Source: Myxococcales bacterium
GTDB taxonomy: Bacteria > Myxococcota > UBA727 > JABDBI01
Direction: 5' to 3'
DNA length: 47,838 bases
Assembly: GCA_023248545.1 (NCBI GenBank)
Contig: JAHFEF010000014.1
Location: forward strand, 1-47,838
Shown here piece by piece: positions 40,658 to 47,838 of this stretch. The translations under genes and the position numbers were made by a program. A model generated the notes under the pieces. That model saw nothing but the letters and a program-made list of their open reading frames with translations, did no database searches and was not told where the DNA came from. Numbering within the stretch: position 1 is the stretch's first letter; every line of letters starts with the position of its first letter.

Positions 40658-42319
40658 ATGCGACGAATTTTTATTTTGCTCGGCCTCTTGAATACACTTG
40701 CCTTCGCTGAAGATTGGAAACAGGAGACGGCGCCTAAGCTGAATTTTCTCGAATTAAACGGTTATTTTAGAAGCCGCATGAATTTATTGAGCCGCTGCGA
40801 TCTCGGGACGTTTGTGCCACCTACTGCGACAACGCTGGGTCAAGGGACTTCGGGTTGCCCGGTACCGACTTCGTATAGTAGTCCCGAGAACGCCGGTAAA
40901 AACTCTGCGGATCGACCGAGTACTTTGTTTTGGTCTGACTTGCGACTGCGCTTAGATCCGACGATTAATGTCAATGAAGATATTCGCATCAAGGGTCAAG
41001 TAGATATTCTGGATAATATTGTCCTGGGTTCGGCGACCGGTTTGTATTCAAGCCCCAGTTACCCATACTCTTTTCTAAGTGCGACGCAGTATGAGCAGCC
41101 AGGTTATCTTCGTGTGAAGCGTGCCTGGTCTGAAATCGATACGGCCATTGGAGAAGTTCGATTTGGACGCATGCCGATTAATTTCGGCCTGGGCTTGCTG
41201 TATAACAGCGGCAATCAGATCACGAATGACTTCGGAGACAACGTCGATGGTCTGATGTTCGCGACGCAGGTGTGGGGGCACTATTTGATTCCAGGATTCT
41301 TTATGTCATCGATGGGGCCGAATCAACGCGGTGGTGGCATGGGCAGTCTAGGCGACGGCGGAACTGCTTATGAATCGAATGAGTGGGGACAGCGCTACGA
41401 TATCGATCCAAGCGATAATTCCTATAGCTTTGTTTTGAGTTTTGCCAAGAAAGACAAAGAGGCGGATATCAAAGCTTTGTTGGCGGATGGTCGCTGGGTT
41501 TTGAACTACGGGGCCATGGGGACGTATCGGTTCCAGGTGAATGATCGCATTGTTGATCCTACAGATAAGTTGAAGTTTGTGTTACAGAACAGGAATTCAA
41601 ACGCCGGCTTTTTATCGCTCTGGGCGGATTACCGCTGGGACAAATTGCAAGTGGAGGGCGAAGCTGTCGGGATTGTGGGCCAAATTGGCAACTCGAAGGG
41701 TCTTTGGGATGATCCAAATCAATCAGTCTCTCTTTCGATGTTACAGGCGGGTCTTGCCGTGAAATCACGCTATGGTTTCATGAGCGACAAACTGGGAGTG
41801 GGTCTTGATGCCGGGTGGGCTTCGGGTGATCGGGCCTATGGGATGGGTGTGCGGCCAGGTTTGAAGAAGACCACTAAAAAAGGTGATGCAGATGGGCAAC
41901 AATTTGGTGGCAGCGATACAACGATTAATAATTTCAGATTTAATCCGGCGTATCAAATCGACATGATTTTGTTCCGAGAAATTATGGGTACGGTCACGGA
42001 TGCATTTTATCTGAAGCCTCATATCGCCTATGATTTTACAAAAGCTTTTGGCGTTCGGCTGGATATTATTTCGTCGTTTACGAATTTTGCTGAGTCCACA
42101 CCGGGGCAGAGTCAGATTTTGGGTTTGGAATTCGATGGCTCGCTCTATTATCAATCTGAACAGGGTATTTTTGCCAGAATGCAATATGGGCTGTTGGTGC
42201 CGTTTGCGGGCTTAAATCATGGAGATGATCAGGTTACCGGCAATGTGGCCCTCTTCAATGATTTTGGGACTTCCCGGCTGGCTTCAGCGTTCCAAATCTT
42301 TGGCGGAATTTCGTTTTAA
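40658..42319 (+). CDS. Large outer-membrane beta-barrel, TIGR04551-like
   Basis: 553 residues. Signal peptide MRRIFILLGLLNTLAFAED, then ELNGYFRSRMNLLSRCDLGT and repeated beta strands (DLRLRLDPTINVNEDIRIKG, VRFGRMPINFGLGLLYNSGN, FYLKPHIAYDFTKAFGVRLD), ending in a terminal Phe (FQIFGGISF). From memory it resembles TIGR04551, a deltaproteobacterial OMP family of unknown role. TTGACA at 40620-40625 is 38 bases before the ATG, as in the rpsL promoter, but no good -10 follows. The 3' end overlaps the transporter gene by 36 bases. Confidence 0.8.
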   Translation: MRRIFILLGLLNTLAFAEDWKQETAPKLNFLELNGYFRSRMNLLSRCDLGTFVPPTATTLGQGTSGCPVPTSYSSPENAGKNSADRPSTLFWSDLRLRLDPTINVNEDIRIKGQVDILDNIVLGSATGLYSSPSYPYSFLSATQYEQPGYLRVKRAWSEIDTAIGEVRFGRMPINFGLGLLYNSGNQITNDFGDNVDGLMFATQVWGHYLIPGFFMSSMGPNQRGGGMGSLGDGGTAYESNEWGQRYDIDPSDNSYSFVLSFAKKDKEADIKALLADGRWVLNYGAMGTYRFQVNDRIVDPTDKLKFVLQNRNSNAGFLSLWADYRWDKLQVEGEAVGIVGQIGNSKGLWDDPNQSVSLSMLQAGLAVKSRYGFMSDKLGVGLDAGWASGDRAYGMGVRPGLKKTTKKGDADGQQFGGSDTTINNFRFNPAYQIDMILFREIMGTVTDAFYLKPHIAYDFTKAFGVRLDIISSFTNFAESTPGQSQILGLEFDGSLYYQSEQGIFARMQYGLLVPFAGLNHGDDQVTGNVALFNDFGTSRLASAFQIFGGISF

Positions 42320-42952
42320 GTTTCTGATCAGAGCGAGGCTGGCATAAAAAATCGGTACGTTGCAGGCCGTTAAGCACAGCTTAAACAAGTAGCCGTTAAA
42401 AATCAGCCACCCAGCTTGGCCTGCAGGGATCAAGCTGAACAAATTGAGGATGCTGACCACCAGGCAAGTATCTATGAACAGCGAGAGACTCGTCGACCCA
42501 AAATTGCTTAAACCCAGCCAACCGCTTTTTTCACGAATAAACAAATAGGCAGAAATATCAAAACGCTGTGAAATATATGCCGCTGTTACAGAAATTAACG
42601 ACGCGGTGGCTGTGTGGCCAAATACCTGATGAAACATCTGATTGTTGACAGTTGACCAGGTTGTCGCCGGCAAATGATCCATGATAAAAATAATCAGAGC
42701 GATCAGAATGTTTAAACTAAGCGCCAGTTTGACACAAAATCTTGCTTTCTCACGACCATAAAATTCGGCCAATAAATCTGAAATCATGAACGTAAACGGG
42801 TACAAAATCGCCCCGATGGACAGTTCAAAAGTATGAAACGGTAAGATCGGCAGAATCACAAATTTTTGATAAACTAGATTGCCTGTAACAATGAGAACAG
42901 CAAACAAACTGCATAGACAAAGATAGATACGTTCTTGGATGGTAAAAATCAT
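42284..42952 (-). CDS. yhhQ: YhhQ/VUT-family queuosine-precursor transporter
   Basis: 222 residues with about six predicted membrane helices (LCSLFAVLIVTGNLVYQKFV, GAILYPFTFMISDLLAEFYG, SAYLFIREKSGWLGLSNFGS, LSLFIDTCLVVSILNLFSL). The segment PFTFMISDLLAEFYGREKAR is diagnostic for the PF02592 (Vut_1) family; E. coli YhhQ imports preQ0/preQ1 for queuosine synthesis. A GC-rich hairpin ends 2 bases before the ATG. Confidence 0.9.
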   Translation of the reverse strand: MIFTIQERIYLCLCSLFAVLIVTGNLVYQKFVILPILPFHTFELSIGAILYPFTFMISDLLAEFYGREKARFCVKLALSLNILIALIIFIMDHLPATTWSTVNNQMFHQVFGHTATASLISVTAAYISQRFDISAYLFIREKSGWLGLSNFGSTSLSLFIDTCLVVSILNLFSLIPAGQAGWLIFNGYLFKLCLTACNVPIFYASLALIRNLKRNSAKDLER

Positions 42953-42954
42953 AA

Positions 42955-42978
42955 AGCCGGCCTATTTCTAAGCCGGCT
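42955..42978 (-). promoter_or_regulatory. GC hairpin just before the yhhQ start
   Basis: Arms agccggc (42955-42961) and gccggct (42972-42978) form a 7-bp stem with a 10-base loop, between the DUF4360 stop (43003) and the yhhQ ATG (42952). It could be a weak terminator for the DUF4360 gene or a translational control hairpin for yhhQ. It does not look like a preQ1 riboswitch. Confidence 0.5.
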
Positions 42979-43002
42979 GGTGAGTTTAGACAAGAGCTTA
43001 AA

Positions 43003-43587
43003 CTAGCATCGGCGCCATTGCAGGCTGTAGATCATACCGGCATGCAAATCGGCACTGTCAACCGTCGCCATCGCATCTTCTCTGTAGGATCGAACAAACA
43101 TGCTGGTGGTGGCGCGCAGATTGACATCCTGACCACAAGGGGACCAACTGACTGCTGTGGCGACGAGGTTGTTTCTAAGAACATAGTTGTCGGCGAGGGG
43201 CCCCTGGAAAGCTTTCGAGTAGGCTGGTCCTCTGGTTCCAGCGAAGAAGTATTCGGCGTTGAACTTGGACATAGCGCCAACGGGTAAATTGTTAAACCCG
43301 CGATAATCGATGTTGATCACGGAGACGCTTAAGCCATTGGGTACATGCACAGGAACCGCAATATCACAGTTCTTGCGATCTAGGGTGCGCCCAGATTGGC
43401 CACCTGCTTGGACCATGAATTGGCCAAATAAAATACTCAACGAGCTGTGATCTGGGCTTAGAGCAACAGAAGCGGATCCATTGGGGCAACCAGTTCCATT
43501 GTAAGCGGGATAACCCAATCGAACGTCATCTGCAAAACTCGGAAGGGACAATACTGCGATCGCTAAAGATAATAGGACTTTTTTCAT
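43003..43587 (-). CDS. Secreted DUF4360-family protein, second copy
   Basis: 194 residues. Signal peptide MKKVLLSLAIAVLSLPSFAD; mature start GYPAYNGTGCPNGSASVAL, matching APVYNGSGCEPGS of the protein at 3762. RTLDRKNCDIAVPVHVPNGL, WSPCGQDVNLRATTSMFV and the final Cys (LQWRRC) give the family's paired-Cys pattern. The function is unknown. Its ribosome site (GAGG, 7 bases before the ATG) lies in the 3' arm of a strong hairpin. Confidence 0.87.
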   Translation of the reverse strand: MKKVLLSLAIAVLSLPSFADDVRLGYPAYNGTGCPNGSASVALSPDHSSLSILFGQFMVQAGGQSGRTLDRKNCDIAVPVHVPNGLSVSVINIDYRGFNNLPVGAMSKFNAEYFFAGTRGPAYSKAFQGPLADNYVLRNNLVATAVSWSPCGQDVNLRATTSMFVRSYREDAMATVDSADLHAGMIYSLQWRRC

Positions 43588-43594
43588 AGTTGAT

Positions 43595-43626
43595 CCTCGT
43601 GGCGCTTCACCGGAAGCGTCACGAGG
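43595..43626 (-). promoter_or_regulatory. Hairpin sequestering the DUF4360 ribosome site
   Basis: Arms cctcgtggcgctt (43595-43607) and aagcgtcacgagg (43614-43626) pair over 13 positions with one mismatch, loop 6 bases. In the minus-strand mRNA the downstream arm ends in CACGAGG, which contains the Shine-Dalgarno of the gene starting at 43587. Folding would hide it. Confidence 0.75.
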
Positions 43627-43668
43627 GACTATGATTGTTTTTTACGGCGCTCGCGTCGGACGATCATC

Positions 43669-44136
43669 CTATGCCAATTGCTGCGCTAAATAATTTGCGT
43701 CGCCAATGGATTTCAGAAGGTCAATTTGTTTGCCTAAGAAGTCCAGGTGCTCTTCCTCGGAAGCCAAGATGCCTTCGAGTAAAACGGCGCTGCCATGGTC
43801 GTGGTGACTTCGGCAGAGTTCGATGCCAGATTTGAGGCGTTCAACTGCTTCAGATTCGAGATTAAAATCGGCTTTAAATTGCTCTGGAACATTTTCGCCA
43901 ATGTTAATCTTGCTCAGGCGTTGGACATTGGGGATGCCATCTAAAAATAAAATGCGCTCGATCAACATTTCGGCATGTTTCATTTCATCAATGGATTGCT
44001 TGCGTGCGACTTGATAGAGCTTGGTATAGCCCCAGTGTTCGCAAAGCTCGGCATTCAGGAAATACTGGTTGATAGCGGTTAATTCAGCGGTGAGAACTTC
44101 GTTCAATAGATCGATGATCGGGGAATTTTTCTTCAT
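43669..44136 (-). CDS. bfr: Bacterioferritin
   Basis: 155 residues from the ATG at 44136 (MKKNSPIIDLLNEVLTAELT). A 24-mer iron-storage shell protein. Ferroxidase residues are visible: Glu in LTAELTAINQYF, Glu and His in SIDEMKHAEMLIERI, and Glu/His in LASEEEHLDFLGKQ. The Met in DEMKHAE is the heme-binding position (Met52 in E. coli). The start lies 53 bases inside bfd; the two genes are coupled, as is common. Confidence 0.95.
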   Translation of the reverse strand: MKKNSPIIDLLNEVLTAELTAINQYFLNAELCEHWGYTKLYQVARKQSIDEMKHAEMLIERILFLDGIPNVQRLSKINIGENVPEQFKADFNLESEAVERLKSGIELCRSHHDHGSAVLLEGILASEEEHLDFLGKQIDLLKSIGDANYLAQQLA

Positions 44137-44284
44137 ATAGGATGGATAAAAGCTCAGGATGGCAGCTTTGGCAACAGCCTCCGGCCCCACAGGCTTGTTC
44201 AATCAATTCTATAGAAGCCGCGCCCTCCCGGATGCACTGCTTCACTTCAGACTCTGACACCCCTGTACACAGGCAAACGATCAT
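44084..44284 (-). CDS. bfd: Bacterioferritin-associated ferredoxin
   Basis: 66 residues, MIVCLCTGVSESEVKQCIRE. A 2Fe-2S ferredoxin that delivers electrons to bacterioferritin to release iron. Cluster ligands are the Cys of CLC near the N-terminus and the Cys pair in GGCCQSCHPEL. The C-terminal end overlaps the bfr start by 53 bases. It is divergent from rpsL with a 79-base gap. Confidence 0.93.
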   Translation of the reverse strand: MIVCLCTGVSESEVKQCIREGAASIELIEQACGAGGCCQSCHPELLSILYEEKFPDHRSIERSSHR

Positions 44285-44325
44285 TTGTTTGAAATAGCAT
44301 AAGAGGCATTATTTTGGCGGTGCTA

Positions 44326-44355
44326 TTGACAAACCTCAAAAACGATCTCTATAGT
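44326..44355 (+). promoter_or_regulatory. str operon promoter, predicted leaderless for rpsL
   Basis: -35 TTGACA (44326-44331), 18-base spacer, -10 TATAGT (44350-44355). Only 8 bases (gcgcctcc) separate the -10 from the rpsL ATG at 44364. Transcription normally begins about 6-8 bases after the -10, that is at or next to the ATG. No Shine-Dalgarno is present. Confidence 0.8.
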
Positions 44356-44363
44356 GCGCCTCC

Positions 44364-45208
<845 letters not shown>

Positions 45209-45210
45209 AT

Positions 45211-47307
45211 ATGGCACGTGATATTCCATTAGAACGCATTCGCAATATCGGTATCGTGGCTCACATTGATGCCGGTAAGACAACCACCACGGAACGTGTT
45301 TTGTACTACACGGGCAAAAGCCATAAAATTGGCGAAGTTCATGATGGTGCTGCGACCACAGACTACATGGCCCAAGAACGTGAACGTGGGATCACGATCA
45401 CTTCCGCCGCTGTGACCTGTGAATGGAAACGTCGAGAAGACCCTAAGTCTCTCCCTTACAGAATCAATATTATTGACACCCCCGGACACGTGGACTTTAC
45501 GATCGAAGTCGAGCGATCCATGCGTGTGTTGGATGGCGCTGTCACCGTGTTTGACGGCGTGGCGGGCGTGGAACCACAGTCTGAAACCGTTTGGCGTCAG
45601 GCCGATCGCTATGGCGTTCCCCGAATGTGCTTTGTAAACAAATTGGACCGAACGGGTGCTAATTTTTTCAGATGCGTCGATATGATTGTCGATCGCCTCA
45701 AAGCAAGACCTGCTGTGATCTCGCTGCCGATTGGTGTTGAAGCGACTTTTGTGGGTATTGTCGATTTGATTCGCATGAAAGCCCTGATCTGGCACAACGA
45801 CGATCTGGGTGCGCATTACGACGTAACCGATATTCCAGCGGACATGCAGGAGCAGGCCCACAAGTACCGTGAAAAACTCATGGAAGATTGCGCCGACTGC
45901 GACGACGCGTTTGCTGAAAAATTCCTAGAAGGCCATGATGTTACCGAAGAGGATGTGATCAGGGCTTTGCGTGCGGGAACCATTGCCTACAAGATCGTTC
46001 CGACTTTTTGCGGTTCGGCTTTTAAGAACAAAGGCGTTCAGTTCATGCTGGATTGCGTTTTGGACTTCCTGCCATCTCCATTGGATATTCCACCTGTGAA
46101 GGGCAAGCTCGAAAACGGTGAAGAAGTTTTCAGGGCCGCCAAAGATGATGCGCCTTTCTCGGCTTTGGCCTTCAAAATTATTAATGACAAGTATGGTCAG
46201 CTGACGTTTATTCGTGTTTATTCGGGCACGCTGACCAAGGGCGATACGATCGTCAACATGCGTTCGGGCAAAAAGACTCGAATTGGCCGTTTGGTGCGTA
46301 TGTATGCAGACAAGCGCGAAGACATCGAGGAAATCGGGGCCGGCGGTATCGCGGCTGCCATTGGAGTGGACGCGACCACGGGGGATACACTCTGTGACCC
46401 AGCACATCCGATTATTCTGGAATCTCTAGACATTCCCCCTGCGGTTGTTAAACTGGCCATCGAACCTAAGACCAAAGCCGATCAAGAAAAAATGGGCATT
46501 GGGTTGTCTAAGCTCAGCTCTGAAGATCCCTCTTTGAGACTCAGTGTAGATGAAGAGACCGCTCAGACAACGATCGCAGGCATGGGTGAGCTCCACCTAG
46601 AAATTATTGTCGATCGCCTCAAGCGTGAATTTCAGGTTGAGGCGAATGTTGGTAAGCCACAGGTAGCCTACCGAGAGACCATCACCAAGAAAGTCGAACA
46701 AGAAGGCAAGTACATCAAACAGTCCGGCGGCCGCGGTCAGTACGGACACGTTTGGGTACGCATCGAGCCGAATGAAACCGGCAAGGGTTTTGAATTTATC
46801 AACGAAATTGTGGGTGGTAGCGTTCCCAAAGAGTATATTCCGGCTGTTAAAAAAGGCGCTGAAGAAGCGCTTACTTCCGGTATTCAGGCTGGCTACCCAG
46901 TGGTAGACGTCAAGTACACGTTGTTTGACGGCAGCTATCACGATGTTGACTCAAACGAAATGGCGTTCAAGATTGCTGCTTCGATGGCCTTTAAAGAAGG
47001 CACCAAGAAGGCCAGTCCGATTATTTTGGAACCGATCATGAAAGCCGAAGTGATCACCCCTGAAGATTGGATGGGCGATGTGATTGGTGACTTAAACAGC
47101 CGTCGTGGCCGTATTACCGGCATGACCGAACGCAGTGGTATGAAGATTGTTGATTCAAACGTCCCCCTTGCGGAAATGTTTGGATATGCCAATGATCTGC
47201 GTTCCAGAACGCAAGGGCGGGCGACTTATACAATGGAATTTAGTCATTACGAACAAGTGCCTAATAACATTGCTCAGGAGATAGTGTCCAAAGCAACTGG
47301 CGCTTGA
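45211..47307 (+). CDS. fusA: Elongation factor G
   Basis: 698 residues from the ATG at 45211 ([20 protein letters not shown]). Translocation GTPase: P-loop [19 protein letters not shown], switch region [28 protein letters not shown]. Domain [17 protein letters not shown] and the [19 protein letters not shown] end are present. The rare ATG two codons upstream in the rpsG overlap (45202) is less likely. tuf follows after 31 bases. Confidence 0.98.
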   Translation: MARDIPLERIRNIGIVAHIDAGKTTTTERVLYYTGKSHKIGEVHDGAATTDYMAQERERGITITSAAVTCEWKRREDPKSLPYRINIIDTPGHVDFTIEVERSMRVLDGAVTVFDGVAGVEPQSETVWRQADRYGVPRMCFVNKLDRTGANFFRCVDMIVDRLKARPAVISLPIGVEATFVGIVDLIRMKALIWHNDDLGAHYDVTDIPADMQEQAHKYREKLMEDCADCDDAFAEKFLEGHDVTEEDVIRALRAGTIAYKIVPTFCGSAFKNKGVQFMLDCVLDFLPSPLDIPPVKGKLENGEEVFRAAKDDAPFSALAFKIINDKYGQLTFIRVYSGTLTKGDTIVNMRSGKKTRIGRLVRMYADKREDIEEIGAGGIAAAIGVDATTGDTLCDPAHPIILESLDIPPAVVKLAIEPKTKADQEKMGIGLSKLSSEDPSLRLSVDEETAQTTIAGMGELHLEIIVDRLKREFQVEANVGKPQVAYRETITKKVEQEGKYIKQSGGRGQYGHVWVRIEPNETGKGFEFINEIVGGSVPKEYIPAVKKGAEEALTSGIQAGYPVVDVKYTLFDGSYHDVDSNEMAFKIAASMAFKEGTKKASPIILEPIMKAEVITPEDWMGDVIGDLNSRRGRITGMTERSGMKIVDSNVPLAEMFGYANDLRSRTQGRATYTMEFSHYEQVPNNIAQEIVSKATGA

Positions 47308-47338
47308 AGTTTTAATTATTTTTGAAGGAGAGATTCGG

Positions 47339-47838
47339 ATGTCAAAAGAGAAGTTTACCCGCGATAAGCCCCACGTCAACGTCGGGACCATTGGTCACGT
47401 CGATCATGGCAAGACCACTTTATCGGCTGCGATCACCAAGGTCTTGGCCAAAAAAGGCCAGGCAACTGCCATGGCCTATGACCAGATTGACAAGACCCCG
47501 GAAGAAAAGGCCAGGGGAATTACGATCTCAACTGCTCACTTAGAATATCAAACCGACAAGCGTCACTACGCCCACGTCGATTGCCCAGGCCACGCGGATT
47601 ATGTGAAGAACATGATCACCGGTGCGGCTCAGATGGACGGTGCGATCTTGGTCGTGTCGGCAGCCGATGGCCCGATGCCTCAGACCCGTGAGCACATTTT
47701 GCTCGCCCGTCAGGTCGGTGTTCCCTATATTGTCGTGTACATGAACAAGTGCGACATGGTCGACGATAAAGAGTTGTTGGATCTGGTCGAACTCGAAATT
47801 CGTGAATTGCTCACGTTCTACAAGTTCCCAGGCGACAC
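47339..47838 (+). CDS. tuf: Elongation factor Tu, cut by window end
   Basis: About 166 codons visible, [20 protein letters not shown]. Aminoacyl-tRNA delivery GTPase: P-loop [13 protein letters not shown], switch I with [31 protein letters not shown] and [17 protein letters not shown] is well placed before the ATG. The remaining C-terminal domains lie beyond the window. Confidence 0.98.
   Translation, partial: MSKEKFTRDKPHVNVGTIGHVDHGKTTLSAAITKVLAKKGQATAMAYDQIDKTPEEKARGITISTAHLEYQTDKRHYAHVDCPGHADYVKNMITGAAQMDGAILVVSAADGPMPQTREHILLARQVGVPYIVVYMNKCDMVDDKELLDLVELEIRELLTFYKFPGD

Noticed and set aside
42953-43002. yhhQ leader considered as a preQ1 riboswitch
   Set aside because: Only a simple GC hairpin is visible; the A-rich tail and pseudoknot pattern of preQ1 aptamers are absent.
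45229-45861. 210-codon open frame antisense to fusA
   Set aside because: Shadow of a highly conserved gene; no start context or family resemblance.

Overview
The window reads as chromosomal DNA of a diderm bacterium with very tightly packed genes. It encodes many signal-peptide and lipoprotein-type proteins, several predicted outer-membrane beta-barrels, long-form HPF, HemQ and an OMP resembling family TIGR04551. My best guess, which is inference and not proof, is a lineage of the former Deltaproteobacteria (Bdellovibrionota/Oligoflexia or Myxococcota type). A secreted double U-box protein hints at contact with eukaryotes. No stretch longer than 300 bases lacks a gene.

Layout. 1-4.3 kb is an AT-richer accessory patch: a cut-off AlbA_2/ATPase-like gene and its HTH partner, a Phd/RelE toxin-antitoxin pair, an orphan 103-residue protein, a broken copy of a DUF4360 gene, a small secreted protein and an intact DUF4360 gene. 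4.3-8.1 kb holds cysS, tRNA-Gly, a SprT-like protease, ftsY, dut and a Cys-rich secreted protein. 8.2-11.5 kb holds a lipoprotein with 42 hexapeptide repeats and a beta-lactamase-fold hydrolase. 11.5-14.4 kb holds tRNA-Asp and the chained genes hpf, rapZ, a TPR lipoprotein and hemQ. 14.4-17.1 kb, on the minus strand, holds a tandem pair of Cys-rich paralogues, a histidine phosphatase and a glycosyltransferase-like lipoprotein. 17.2-24.0 kb holds infA, a Lys-rich protein, an oxidoreductase, ridA, a mutY gene fused in frame to an NlpC/P60 lipoprotein domain, an rpsA-like gene and rimO.

24.0-30.5 kb is the most system-like block: two paralogous DDD-motif glycosyltransferase-like lipoproteins, a PLOD-like glycosyltransferase lipoprotein, two small beta-barrels, a GMC oxidoreductase and an aldo/keto reductase. 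A Phd/PIN toxin-antitoxin pair lies directly upstream of the reductase on the same strand, so its promoter may drive those enzymes. 31.2-40.6 kb holds an MFS exporter, NamZ, a half-barrel flavin-oxidoreductase-like protein, an RNase R-like exonuclease, a DUF4399 lipoprotein, the U-box protein, comF, ldcA (with a palindromic repeat inside its reading frame), a class C serine hydrolase and a sigma factor. NamZ, LdcA and the hydrolase together suggest muropeptide recycling. 40.7-47.8 kb holds a large OMP, a YhhQ-type transporter, a second DUF4360 protein, bfr/bfd and the str operon rpsL-rpsG-fusA-tuf, cut by the window end.

Recurrent architecture: most neighbouring genes overlap by 1-44 bases, convergent genes overlap at their 3' ends, and several divergent pairs have start codons only 0-21 bases apart. 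Three near-consensus sigma70-type promoters (both antitoxin genes and rpsL) place the -10 box 6-8 bases before the ATG, which predicts leaderless transcripts.
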